A DNA stretch of 64,000 nucleotides from an uncultured Opitutaceae bacterium (GTDB taxonomy: Bacteria; Verrucomicrobiota; Verrucomicrobiia; Opitutales; Opitutaceae): positions 3,791,627-3,855,626 of the forward strand of contig OX638348.1 in the NCBI GenBank assembly GCA_951813085.1, written 5' to 3'. Positions within the stretch are counted from its first letter, which is position 1. Each line of letters opens with the position of its first letter. Shown piece by piece: positions 47,872 through 56,595 of the stretch. The notes beneath the pieces were generated by a model, which saw only the letters and a program-made list of their open reading frames with translations, made no database searches and was not told the DNA's origin. Both the position numbers and the translations under genes were made by a program.

Positions 47872-48919
47872 AAAAGGGGTCAGGAGTTAATCTTTGCACT
47901 CAGATTCTTGTAGTGCCTTCCCGCCCCCGCTCTCTCCCCCGAAAACATGCCGGCCACATTGCGGCTCACGGCCGATGCCGCCCCCATGTTCAGCCGGGCG
48001 CTTATCCAGCCATTGGCGCAGAGATGACGCTTCTTGAGCAATCCGGCAACGGCCACCTTCCAGTCAGCCGACTTCAGATCGGACTCCGCATCCGCCACCC
48101 CTTTTCCCAGAACCCGCAGGCACTTTTCCAACTGCTCCTCCCATAGAAGCTCCCTCACCTCGGCGTAGTCCTTCTCGCCGAGGAAGACATCGGCCTTCCT
48201 CCGCTTCTCGGCATCCACCACCGCCCGCTTGAACTCCTTAGTTCCCAAAGCCCAGCCGCGGCTCATCCGGTCGAACTTCAAATCCTTGCGAGCCCCCTCG
48301 TCGGAACCCACCCAATCCAGATACTCCTCATACTTGCCGCGACCATAGGCCGTGTCCGACAGCCCTCCGGCGCCGTCAAGAGCCGCCGACACGTCCAGAA
48401 AAGCGGGACGGCTCCGAGGCCGACGCACATACCAATAGCTGCTGAAAGGATAGTCCCGCAATCCACGGGCATCGCACAAGCCGGCTCTGACCGGATTGAG
48501 GTGAACGTAGGCGCACAGCGCCCCCAGATGGCTCCCTTCGAGCAATATGCTCTTGAAGCGGCCTTGAAAGAGAGCTCCGCGCTCCTTTCGGAATCGGTTG
48601 AACCGGGTCGCGAACACCCCCTGAAGCCATTTCATGCCCGCGCTCAGATTCGGCCCCGGCGTCTCCAGCGCCAGGTGGTAATGATTGCCCATGATGCAAA
48701 AGGCATGCAAAATCCAGCCCGTGCTCTCGCACGCCTCGAAGAGGCATTTTCGGAAAGAGCGCCTGGCTCCCTCCTCTTCAAAAACATAGCTGCGGTAGTT
48801 GCCGCGGTTCAGCACATGGTGGACCGCGCCGGGATACTCAAAGCGAAGGGACCTGGGCATTGGGTGGGATTCCAGAGCCGGAGAGACAATTAGTCAATGA
48901 TTAACTCCTGACCCCTTTT
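47872..48919 (-). mobile_element. RAYT (IS200-like) element, copy 1
   Basis: A 1048-bp unit bounded by perfect 21-bp inverted repeats: left AAAAGGGGTCAGGAGTTAAT (+C), right ending GATTAACTCCTGACCCCTTT (+T). It contains one transposase gene. Copy 2 (51207-52254) has the same length and ends and differs at only about four bases. Confidence 0.88.
47880..48860 (-). CDS. REP-associated tyrosine transposase (Y1/RAYT), copy 1
   Basis: Protein of 326 aa. The Y1 transposase domain begins 'MPRSLRFEYPGAVHHVLNRG' and has the HUH-type pair in 'IMGNHYHLALETP' and the catalytic-tyrosine region 'LCAYVHLNPVRAGLC'. A C-terminal extension ends in a DnaA-like helix-turn-helix ('AVAGLLKKRHLCANGWISAR'). It nicks and joins single-stranded DNA at REP sequences. 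The last codons (KINS) and stop TGA lie inside the left 21-bp terminal repeat. Confidence 0.93.
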   Translation of the reverse strand: MPRSLRFEYPGAVHHVLNRGNYRSYVFEEEGARRSFRKCLFEACESTGWILHAFCIMGNHYHLALETPGPNLSAGMKWLQGVFATRFNRFRKERGALFQGRFKSILLEGSHLGALCAYVHLNPVRAGLCDARGLRDYPFSSYWYVRRPRSRPAFLDVSAALDGAGGLSDTAYGRGKYEEYLDWVGSDEGARKDLKFDRMSRGWALGTKEFKRAVVDAEKRRKADVFLGEKDYAEVRELLWEEQLEKCLRVLGKGVADAESDLKSADWKVAVAGLLKKRHLCANGWISARLNMGAASAVSRNVAGMFSGERAGAGRHYKNLSAKINS

Positions 48920-49028
48920 ATTCCATCCCAATCAGGGAAAAGAAGAGAATTTGAATTGCGACTCCCAATTCGCTTTTGCAACATCCCCTATTCCTTATTT
49001 TCGGAAACACTTTTTCGCATCACCAAAA

Positions 49029-50360
49029 ATGCCTATCCCTCTACAAAGACCCATTGCCGTCGATCTTTTCGCAGGAGTTGGAGGACTATCACTCGGATTC
49101 GAGCAAGCTGGATTCGACGTACTAGCAGCCGTTGAGATAGACCCCATTCACTGCGCAGCCCACAAGTTCAATTTCCCTAATTGCGCAGTAATTCCACAGT
49201 CAGTAACTGACCTAACAGGCGATAAGATCAGAGAGCTTTCTTCAATCGGCGAAAAGCAAGTCGATGTTGTTTTCGGTGGGGCTCCCTGCCAAGGCTTCAG
49301 CCTTATCGGCCAGCGCCAATTTGAAGATCCCAGAAACAAGCTGGTAAAAGACTTTGTCCGAATCGTCAGCGAACTAGATGCCAATGCTTTTGTTTTCGAG
49401 AACGTCAAAGGGCTAACGCTTGGGAAACATAGGCAGTTTCTTGAAGAGCTGATCGAAGAATTCGAAAATATTGGATACAATGTTCAAACTCCTTGGCGCG
49501 TTCTAAATGCCGCAGCGTATGGAGTCCCACAAAACAGAGAGCGCTTAATACTCATGGGAAATAAGCTAGGCTTCGAACTGCCTATCTACCCCGAACAAAC
49601 CACACTCGGACCAAAACAGGAATCATTCGATCTACCCAAACACCCAACCTGTTTGGAAGCTCTCGACGATCTACCAGATGCCGAAAATTTCAAAACACTC
49701 TTAAATTCCGACTCGGTATCTGTAAAAGAATGGAAAGCACACTCAAGCTATGCGTCAGAAATGAGATGCGAAACCCCTTCAGCTTGGCATTATGGCTACA
49801 AAAGAAATTGGAATCCAAATGAGTTAACCGCGAGCTTAAGGACTGATCACACTGATATTTCGCGGCGAAGATACAGTGAAACTACAGAGGGAACCGCCGA
49901 ACCTATATCTCGATTCTTTCGTCTTCATTCCGATGGCACTTCTAACACGCTTAGGGCGGGATCAGATTCAGCAAGAGGTGCTTTCACTAGCCCAAGACCA
50001 ATCCACTACAAACACCATCGATGCGTGACCGTTCGAGAGATGGCTAGGCTTCACGGCTTCCCTGACTGGTTTCGATTTCACGGTACGAAATGGCATGGCG
50101 CCCGCCAAATAGGAAACGCCGTTCCTCCTCCTCTGGCCCGTGCGATAGCTGGACAAATAATCAAGAGCCTTTCTATAAAACCCAATAAGCCTCGAAAAAA
50201 AATCGACCTTGGAGACGTTGACTTACTTAAGTTGGATATGTCCCAAGCTTCACGGTTCTTCGGAATCGCTGTTCCAATCGGCAAGCGTGACCGAAAAAGC
50301 GGAGCAAAGAAAAGAAAGCAAGAAGACATTGAAATTGAGCGTCTGGCAGCAATTTCTTAA
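49029..50360 (+). CDS. dcm: DNA C5-cytosine methyltransferase of a second type II RM system
   Basis: About 443 aa from ATG 49029 (MPIPLQRPIAVDLFAG); a TTG at 48951 would add 26 residues. Motif I 'DLFAGVGGLSLGFEQAGF', motif IV 'GGAPCQGFSLIG' with catalytic Cys, motif VI 'FENVKGL', motif VIII 'PQNRERLILMG', motif IX 'RCVTVREMARLHGFPDWF' and motif X 'IGNAVPPPLARAI'. It protects the host against the endonuclease encoded 8 bases downstream. Both genes lie between the two RAYT copies. Confidence 0.95.
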   Translation: MPIPLQRPIAVDLFAGVGGLSLGFEQAGFDVLAAVEIDPIHCAAHKFNFPNCAVIPQSVTDLTGDKIRELSSIGEKQVDVVFGGAPCQGFSLIGQRQFEDPRNKLVKDFVRIVSELDANAFVFENVKGLTLGKHRQFLEELIEEFENIGYNVQTPWRVLNAAAYGVPQNRERLILMGNKLGFELPIYPEQTTLGPKQESFDLPKHPTCLEALDDLPDAENFKTLLNSDSVSVKEWKAHSSYASEMRCETPSAWHYGYKRNWNPNELTASLRTDHTDISRRRYSETTEGTAEPISRFFRLHSDGTSNTLRAGSDSARGAFTSPRPIHYKHHRCVTVREMARLHGFPDWFRFHGTKWHGARQIGNAVPPPLARAIAGQIIKSLSIKPNKPRKKIDLGDVDLLKLDMSQASRFFGIAVPIGKRDRKSGAKKRKQEDIEIERLAAIS

Positions 50361-50368
50361 AAAATCAT

Positions 50369-51184
50369 ATGAGCAAAAGCACTACGCCAAATCGATACGA
50401 AGATATCATATCAAAACTCTTCTTTGATAAATACAAAGAGGGGATGAAAATCGTCCCTTTTACAGGCACGGAACTAAAGACCGCATTCCAGCAACTTGGA
50501 ATAAAGAATCCCGATAATATCCCCGACGTAATCTACTCCTTTCGGTTTCGCTACGATTTACCCCAACCAATCCTAGACACTCAGCCAAAAGGTAAAGAGT
50601 GGATTATCGAACTCAACGGAAGAGCTAAGGGAGAATCGCACTACAAATTTCGCCTCGGAAGGATAAACCGCATCACTCCTAATCCAAGCCTCGTTACAAT
50701 CAAGATCCCTGACGCGACTCCCGAAATTATATCTGCGAACGCTAAGACTGACGAGCAAGCGCTTTTGGCGAAGGTAAGATATAATCGCCTGATGGATATA
50801 TTCCTAGGCGTCACAACTTACTCGCTACAAAATCACTTGAGAACGACTGTAAAGGGAATTGGGCAAATTGAAATAGACGAGATCTATGTTGGAGTAGACA
50901 AGCAAGGCAGACAATATGTTATCCCAGTACAAGCCAAAGGCGTGCCAGATAAGATTTCAGTTGTTCAGGTTAAACAAGATATCGCTTGTTGTGCTGAAAA
51001 GTTCCAAGGCTTAATCTGCCGAGCTATATCCACTCAATTCATGGAAGACGAAAAAATAGCCATCTTTGAGCTTACACTTGATGAAGACGATATTCAGATA
51101 GTTGAAGAGAGGCACTACAAGCTAGTTCCCAATCAAGAGATTTCCGCAGCCGACCTTGAGACCTACGCGACAAGGTCGAGCTAA
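50369..51184 (+). CDS. Putative type II restriction endonuclease
   Basis: Protein of 271 aa starting 8 bases after the methyltransferase. A PD-(D/E)XK-like core is visible around residues 170-195: 'IGQIEIDEIYVGVDKQGRQY' then 'VIPVQAKGVPDKISVVQVKQD', where Glu/Asp followed by Q-A-K would be the metal site. The N-terminus ('IPDVIYSFRFRYDLPQPI', 'WIIELNGRAKGESHYKF') may bind DNA. Recognition site unknown. Assigned as the restriction partner by position and motif. Confidence 0.75.
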   Translation: MSKSTTPNRYEDIISKLFFDKYKEGMKIVPFTGTELKTAFQQLGIKNPDNIPDVIYSFRFRYDLPQPILDTQPKGKEWIIELNGRAKGESHYKFRLGRINRITPNPSLVTIKIPDATPEIISANAKTDEQALLAKVRYNRLMDIFLGVTTYSLQNHLRTTVKGIGQIEIDEIYVGVDKQGRQYVIPVQAKGVPDKISVVQVKQDIACCAEKFQGLICRAISTQFMEDEKIAIFELTLDEDDIQIVEERHYKLVPNQEISAADLETYATRSS

Positions 51185-51206
51185 CAATACAAAGTCAGAA
51201 AGGCAA

Positions 51207-52254
51207 AAAAGGGGTCAGGAGTTAATCTTTGCACTCAGATTCTTGTAGTGCCTTCCCGCCCCCGCTCTCTCCCCCGAAAACATGCCGGCCACATTGCGGC
51301 TCACGGCCGATGCCGCCCCCATGTTCAGCCGGGCGCTTATCCAGCCATTGGCGCAGAGATGACGCTTCTTGAGCAATCCGGCAACGGCCACCTTCCAGTC
51401 AGCCGACTTCAGATCGGACTCCGCATCCGCCACCCCTTTTCCCAGAACCCGCAGGCACTTTTCCAACTGCTCCTCCCATAGAAGCTCCCTCACCTCGGCG
51501 TAGTCTTTCTCGCCGAGGAAGACATCGGCCTTCCTCCGCTTCTCGGCATCCACCACCGCCCGCTTGAACTCCTTAGTTCCCAAAGCCCAGCCGCGGCTCA
51601 TCCGGTCGAACTTCAAATCCTTGCGAGCCCCCTCGTCGGAACCCACCCAATCCAGATACTCCTCATACTTGCCGCGACCATAGGCCGTGTCCGACAGCCC
51701 TCCGGCGCCGTCAAGAGCCGCCGACACGTCCAGAAAAGCGGGACGGCTCCGAGGCCGACGCACATACCAATAGCTGCTGAAAGGATAGTCCCGCAATCCA
51801 CGGGCATCGCACAAGCCGGCTCTGACCGGATTGAGGTGAACGTAGGCGCACAGCGCCCCCAGATGGCTCCCTTCGAGCAATATGCTCTTGAAGCGGCCTT
51901 GAAAGAGAGCTCCGCGCTCCTTTCGGAATCGGTTGAGCCGGGTCGCGAACACCCCCTGAAGCCATTTCATGCCCGCGCTCAGATTCGGCCCCGGCGTCTC
52001 CAGCGCCAGGTGGTAATGATTGCCCATGATGCAAAAGGCATGCAAAATCCAGCCCGTGCTCTCGCACGCCTCGAAGAGGCATTTTCGGAAAGAGCGCCTG
52101 GCTCCCTCCTCTTCAAAAACATAGCTGCGGTAGTTGCCGCGGTTCAGCACATGGTAGACCGCGCCGGGATACTCAAAGCGAAGGGACCTGGGCATTGGGT
52201 GGGATTCCAGAGCCGGAGAGACAATGAGTCAATGATTAACTCCTGACCCCTTTT
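51207..52254 (-). mobile_element. RAYT (IS200-like) element, copy 2
   Basis: 1048 bp with the same 21-bp inverted ends as copy 1 (51207-51227 and 52234-52254). Copies 1 and 2 are direct repeats enclosing the 2.3-kb RM pair. A further solo right end follows at 52270-52309. Confidence 0.88.
51215..52195 (-). CDS. REP-associated tyrosine transposase (Y1/RAYT), copy 2
   Basis: 326 aa, identical to copy 1 except Y for H at residue 14 (AVYHVLNRG) and L for F in 'ATRLNRFRK'. HUH pair, catalytic-Tyr region and C-terminal HTH are intact, so it is probably active. One silent difference is also seen (GTCTTT vs GTCCTT in the Lys-Asp region). Confidence 0.93.
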   Translation of the reverse strand: MPRSLRFEYPGAVYHVLNRGNYRSYVFEEEGARRSFRKCLFEACESTGWILHAFCIMGNHYHLALETPGPNLSAGMKWLQGVFATRLNRFRKERGALFQGRFKSILLEGSHLGALCAYVHLNPVRAGLCDARGLRDYPFSSYWYVRRPRSRPAFLDVSAALDGAGGLSDTAYGRGKYEEYLDWVGSDEGARKDLKFDRMSRGWALGTKEFKRAVVDAEKRRKADVFLGEKDYAEVRELLWEEQLEKCLRVLGKGVADAESDLKSADWKVAVAGLLKKRHLCANGWISARLNMGAASAVSRNVAGMFSGERAGAGRHYKNLSAKINS

Positions 52255-52309
52255 ACTTTAACCTGACCCGGAGAGACAATTAGTCAATGATTAACTCCTG
52301 ACCCCTTTT
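52255..52309. repeat. Duplicated RAYT right end (solo REP)
   Basis: ACTTTAACCTGACCC followed by a second copy of the right-end sequence (GGAGAGACAATTAGTCAATG..., ending CCCCTTTT at 52309). It looks like a REP left by, or formed next to, the RAYT element. Confidence 0.85.
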
Positions 52310-52362
52310 ACTTTAAGGAAGAGACTTTCGGGCGCAACAAAGGCGTTAATAATCCAAGTGTA

Positions 52363-52605
52363 TTGATTGTTCAGAAATTCACGCGCCAAGAATATCTTGA
52401 TGCGGAAAAGAACATAATTGACACGAGTGGTTCCGTTTTTATGCGCGCACCGGAAACATCAGGAATCGACAAAAGGGGAAATACCGTTTTTCTCAGACAT
52501 CCCAACGGGGAATACATCCTCGACACAGATGGAGAGCGAGTTCCGGATGATCAAATTTCTATGGTTTCTGTGGCCTACGAAAATTGGTTAACTTCGGCTA
52601 GTTAA
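52363..52605 (+). CDS. Hypothetical protein, likely N-terminally truncated
   Basis: 80 aa from TTG 52363, but the frame is open back to the REP end (52310), reading 'EETFGRNKGVNNPSVLIVQK' without a good start. The RAYT/REP insertion therefore probably removed the 5' part. Visible: 'FTRQEYLDAEKNIIDTSGSV', 'IDKRGNTVFLRHPNGEYILD'. No family recognised. It lies 26 bases before hsdM and could have been part of that operon. Confidence 0.5.
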   Translation: MIVQKFTRQEYLDAEKNIIDTSGSVFMRAPETSGIDKRGNTVFLRHPNGEYILDTDGERVPDDQISMVSVAYENWLTSAS

Positions 52606-52631
52606 ATATATAGGCCCCAAAAAAACAGAAA

Positions 52632-54191
52632 ATGACCCACATACAACAAAACGAGGAACTGAAACGCCGTATCTGGCAGATTGCCAATGACGTGCGCGGG
52701 ACGGTGGACGGATGGGATTTTAAGCAATATGTGCTAGGCGCGCTTTTCTACCGCTTCATTAGCGAGAACTTCGCTCGCTACATCGAAGGTGGTGACGACA
52801 GCTTCCGCTATGTAGACATTGCCGACGACAATGGAGCCCTCGCCGCGATCAAAGAGGACGCCATCAAGACCAAGGGCTACTTCATCTACCCCAGCCAGCT
52901 CTTTGCCAATGTTGTCGCCAATGCGAATGGCAACGAGAACCTGAATACAGACCTCAAGGCTATTTTTACCGCCATTGAGAGTTCTGCCATGGGCTACGAC
53001 TCAGAGGAGGACATCAAGGGATTGTTTGATGACTTCGACACCACCAGCAATCGCTTGGGAAAAGCGGTGAAGGACAAGAACACGCGACTTGCCGCAGTGT
53101 TGAAGGGTGTCAACGAACTCGACTTTGGCCACTTTGAAGACAGCGAGATCGACCTCTTTGGAGATGCCTACGAATATCTGATCGGCAACTACGCTGCCAA
53201 TGCCGGAAAGTCTGGAGGTGAATTCTTCACGCCCCAGCATGTTTCCAAGCTCATCGCTCAACTCGCCCTTCACGGGCAAACGAGTGTAAACAAGATTTAC
53301 GATCCCGCCGCAGGTTCTGGCTCGCTTCTCCTACAGGCGAAGAAGCGCATGGATGACCATTTTATCGAAGAGGGCTTGTTTGGGCAGGAGGTCAACTACA
53401 CGACCTACAACCTGGCGCGGATGAATATGTTCCTGCACAATGTGAACTACGAAGATTTCAACATGCAGCTCGGCAACACGTTGACCGAACCACGCTTCAA
53501 GGAGGATAAGCCATTCGATGCGATTGTCTCCAATCCACCTTACTCGCTGAAATGGATCGGCAGCGATGATCCGACACTCATCAATGACGACCGCTTTGCT
53601 CCGGCGGGCGCGCTTGCTCCAAAGTCCAAGGCGGACTTCGCCTTTGTCCTGCACGCGCTCAACTATCTTTCGAGTAAAGGCAGAGCGGCCATCGTTTGCT
53701 TTCCTGGCATCTTCTATCGCGGTGGAGCGGAGCGAAAAATCCGCCAATACCTGGTGGACAATAATTTTGTAGAGACCGTCATCTCCCTCGCTCCGAACCT
53801 CTTCTATGGCACCACAATTGCCGTGAACATTCTCGTGCTGTCGAAGCATAAGACCGACACCAAGGTTCAGTTCATCGATGCCTCCGGCGAGGGCTTCTTC
53901 AAGAAAGAGACCAAAAACAACGTAATGGCCGATCCCCACGTCAAAGCGATTACGGAACTCTTCGACCGCAAGGAGAATGTGGAGCATGTCGCCAAGTCCG
54001 TCCGCATGGAGACGATTGCAGAGGAGAACGATTACAACCTCTCGGTCAGCGCCTACGTGGAGGCTAAGGATACACGTGAAATCGTCAACATTGCGGAACT
54101 CAATCAGGAGATAGAGACAGCCGCCCGCAAGATCGATGGGCTTCGCAAGGACATTGATGCCATTGTGGCAGAAATCGAAGGGAGGCAATAA
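52632..54191 (+). CDS. hsdM: Type I restriction-modification methyltransferase HsdM
   Basis: Adenine methyltransferase subunit of 519 aa. N-terminal HsdM_N ('[20 protein letters not shown]', '[13 protein letters not shown]'), SAM motif I '[19 protein letters not shown]', catalytic '[12 protein letters not shown]' (NPPY). With HsdS it methylates the recognition site; with HsdR it restricts. The length and sequence style match type IC enzymes (EcoR124/EcoprrI group), consistent with the PrrC-like gene downstream. The stop is directly followed by the hsdS ATG. Confidence 0.96.
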   Translation: MTHIQQNEELKRRIWQIANDVRGTVDGWDFKQYVLGALFYRFISENFARYIEGGDDSFRYVDIADDNGALAAIKEDAIKTKGYFIYPSQLFANVVANANGNENLNTDLKAIFTAIESSAMGYDSEEDIKGLFDDFDTTSNRLGKAVKDKNTRLAAVLKGVNELDFGHFEDSEIDLFGDAYEYLIGNYAANAGKSGGEFFTPQHVSKLIAQLALHGQTSVNKIYDPAAGSGSLLLQAKKRMDDHFIEEGLFGQEVNYTTYNLARMNMFLHNVNYEDFNMQLGNTLTEPRFKEDKPFDAIVSNPPYSLKWIGSDDPTLINDDRFAPAGALAPKSKADFAFVLHALNYLSSKGRAAIVCFPGIFYRGGAERKIRQYLVDNNFVETVISLAPNLFYGTTIAVNILVLSKHKTDTKVQFIDASGEGFFKKETKNNVMADPHVKAITELFDRKENVEHVAKSVRMETIAEENDYNLSVSAYVEAKDTREIVNIAELNQEIETAARKIDGLRKDIDAIVAEIEGRQ

Positions 54192-55448
54192 ATGATGGAG
54201 AACCCTTTCCTAGAGAAGCTTCTTGATGGAGCGCAGGCGCAGTGGTTTTCCTTGGCTGAAGGAGAAGGAAAGCTAGCGGAGCTGAAGCGCGGTAGAGCAA
54301 TGACCAAAGGTTACCTTGTGGAAAATGCGGGGGATTATCCCGTTTACAGCTCGCAGACCGCTAACAATGGGCAGCTCGGAAAGATCTCAACGTTTGATTT
54401 TGAGGGTGAGTACATTACTTGGACAACTAGTGGCGCGAATGCAGGAACCGTCTTTCACCGCAGTGGAAAATTCTCTACCACCAAAGATTGCGGAATCATT
54501 GAAATCTGTGACCTTAAACGTTTGAACTATCGTTATCTATACCACTGGCTTTCATTCAATGCAAAGAAATACGTCTATTCTGGGATGGGAATTCCAAAGC
54601 TTACGATGAGCAATCTGGCAAAGGTTCAAGTCCCCATCCCATGCCCAGACAACCCTGAGAAATCGCTGGCCATCCAAGCGGAAATCGTCCGCATTTTAGA
54701 AACGTTCACCGAGCTTGCCACCGAGCTTGCCACCGAGCTTACAGCGGAGCTTGCAGCGCGCAAAAAGCAATACAACTACTATCGCGATTTGCTGCTGACC
54801 TTTGAGGAAGGAGATGTAGAGCAGAATACGTTGGGTGACGTATCCATAAAGTCATACTCTGGTGGAATGCCAAAAGCAGGAGATCCGAAATACTATCAGG
54901 ATGGCCATATACCATGGCTAAGATCAGGAGAAGTTAATTTTTCCGACATTGCAGAAACCGAGATGAAGATAACCGATAAGGCTATTGCAGATACGGCGGC
55001 AAAGTGGATACCCAAGAATTGCGTCATTATTGCTATTTCAGGAGCAACAGCAGGACGGTCTGCCATTAATAAAATCCCCTTAACAACTAATCAGCACTGT
55101 TGTTGCTTGGAGATTGATCCTCAAAAGGCTTCATATCGATACGTTTACCACTGGGTACATCTAAACCACGAAAAGCTTAAAAGCCTCGGCCAAGGCGCAA
55201 GAAACGATCTTAACTCAGGACTGATAAAGAACTTCAAAATCCCTATCCCGTTTGCAAATGACCCTGAGAAATCGCTGGCTGAGCAAGCTCGCATTGTCGG
55301 CATCCTAGATACGTTCGACACGATCACTCATTCCATCTGTGATGGACTTCCGCGAGAAATCGAGCTACGTCAAAAGCAATACGCGTATTATCGTGATTTG
55401 CTACTGAGCTTTCCAAAACCTGCAACGCAAAAGGAGGGAGTTGCCTGA
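54192..55448 (+). CDS. hsdS: Type I restriction specificity subunit HsdS
   Basis: Protein of 418 aa with two target-recognition domains. TRD1 is ~residues 15-150 ('AMTKGYLVENAGDYPVYSSQ', ending 'YSGMGIPKLTMSNLAKVQVPIP'). TRD2 is ~residues 215-355 ('KSYSGGMPKAGDPKYYQDGH', ending 'NDLNSGLIKNFKIPIPF'). The central conserved helix carries a TEL-A/TAEL four-residue repeat, and both conserved regions contain 'RKKQYNYYRDLLL' / 'RQKQYAYYRDLLL'. Such repeats set the spacer length of the bipartite site in the EcoR124 family. Ends 2 bases before the prrC ATG. Confidence 0.95.
   Translation: MMENPFLEKLLDGAQAQWFSLAEGEGKLAELKRGRAMTKGYLVENAGDYPVYSSQTANNGQLGKISTFDFEGEYITWTTSGANAGTVFHRSGKFSTTKDCGIIEICDLKRLNYRYLYHWLSFNAKKYVYSGMGIPKLTMSNLAKVQVPIPCPDNPEKSLAIQAEIVRILETFTELATELATELTAELAARKKQYNYYRDLLLTFEEGDVEQNTLGDVSIKSYSGGMPKAGDPKYYQDGHIPWLRSGEVNFSDIAETEMKITDKAIADTAAKWIPKNCVIIAISGATAGRSAINKIPLTTNQHCCCLEIDPQKASYRYVYHWVHLNHEKLKSLGQGARNDLNSGLIKNFKIPIPFANDPEKSLAEQARIVGILDTFDTITHSICDGLPREIELRQKQYAYYRDLLLSFPKPATQKEGVA
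54711..54758 (+). repeat. Four 12-bp repeats (TAEL-type) in the hsdS spacer helix
   Basis: GAGCTTGCCACC twice (54711-54722, 54723-54734), then GAGCTTACAGCG and GAGCTTGCAGCG, encoding E-L-A-T, E-L-A-T, E-L-T-A, E-L-A-A. In-frame slippage would add or remove four residues. Confidence 0.92.
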
Positions 55449-55449
55449 G

Positions 55450-56595
55450 ATGAGCCAGACATTAGAAGCTATCGCCCAGCAACGTGAGGCAAGTGAGAAG
55501 AAAGCGCAGCTCATCTACGCCTTCAACGGAAGCGGAAAAACACGGCTATCGAGAGAGCTTAAAGAACGCGTCTCACCTGAAACTGAAGAAGACCCTACGA
55601 AAATTCTATATTACAACGCATTCACAGAAGATCTCTTTTTCTGGGACAATGATAGCTCCATTCCGAGAATTCAACCGAACGATTTTACCACCCTCGTTCT
55701 ACAAGACTTAGGGCAGGATCAGAATGCAATGGCTCACTTTCAGAGATGCACCAACGAAAAGCTTACCCCAGAGTTTGATCACACACGCATAGACCCTACC
55801 GATAGAGACGAAGGTTATTCAGTCGATCCATTTACGGGCGTGAAATTCTCCTACCAAAGAGGGAACGAGGAACCTGAGAGAAGTATAAAAATTTCAAAAG
55901 GTGAAGAGAGCAACTTCATTTGGAGTGTTTTCTACTCCATCATCGAGCAAGCTGTTTTCATCCTAAACGAGCCTGAAGCTGAAAACCGAGAAACCGATAA
56001 GTTCGATCATTTAGAATACGTTTTTATCGATGATCCAGTAAGCTCTCTGGATGACAATCATTTGATCGAGTTGGCAGTCAATATCGCAGAGCTGATCAAA
56101 TCAAGTGAATCAGACCTGAAGTTTATCATTACAACTCACAGTCCGCTTTTTTACAATGTTCTCTACAATGAGCTAGGCTTAAAGAAGAACGGAAAGAAGG
56201 AAGGTTGCTATTTATTGGAAAGCCTCGAAGACGGCACGTTCGATCTCGATATTAAATACGGCGATTCAAACCAAAGTTTCTCCTACCATCTATACCTTAA
56301 GCAAACGATCAAAGACGCAATAGATACGAACCAAGTGGAACGGTATCATTTCACATTGTTACGTAATCTTTATGAAAAAACAGCTAGTTTTCTCGGCTAT
56401 CCGCGGTGGTCTGAACTTCTGCCTGATGATAATCGGGAGGCATATTACAATCGGGTAATCCAATTCACAAACCACAACACTTTGTCTAACGAGACTGTCG
56501 CTCAACCAAGCTCGCCCGAGAAGAATACCTTGGGAATACTCTTTAATCATTTGATTAATAATTACAGCTACTGGCGGGAAGGAGAACCTTCATGA
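55450..56595 (+). CDS. prrC: PrrC-like anticodon nuclease nested in the type I RM operon
   Basis: 381 aa (E. coli PrrC is 396). NTPase domain: Walker A 'FNGSGKTRL', ABC-like signature '[11 protein letters not shown]', Walker B '[13 protein letters not shown]' and switch '[11 protein letters not shown]'. A PrrC-box-like '[16 protein letters not shown]' follows. The C-terminal nuclease part has R305-x-x-x-E309 ('[12 protein letters not shown]') and His342 ('TNHNTLS'), matching the spacing of the PrrC triad R320/E324/H356. PrrC cuts tRNA-Lys when a phage inhibits the linked type I enzyme. ATG 55450 is preferred (AAGGAGGG 11 bases before); it overlaps the hsdR start by 4 bases. Generic annotation would call it an AAA ATPase. 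Confidence 0.88.
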   Translation: MSQTLEAIAQQREASEKKAQLIYAFNGSGKTRLSRELKERVSPETEEDPTKILYYNAFTEDLFFWDNDSSIPRIQPNDFTTLVLQDLGQDQNAMAHFQRCTNEKLTPEFDHTRIDPTDRDEGYSVDPFTGVKFSYQRGNEEPERSIKISKGEESNFIWSVFYSIIEQAVFILNEPEAENRETDKFDHLEYVFIDDPVSSLDDNHLIELAVNIAELIKSSESDLKFIITTHSPLFYNVLYNELGLKKNGKKEGCYLLESLEDGTFDLDIKYGDSNQSFSYHLYLKQTIKDAIDTNQVERYHFTLLRNLYEKTASFLGYPRWSELLPDDNREAYYNRVIQFTNHNTLSNETVAQPSSPEKNTLGILFNHLINNYSYWREGEPS

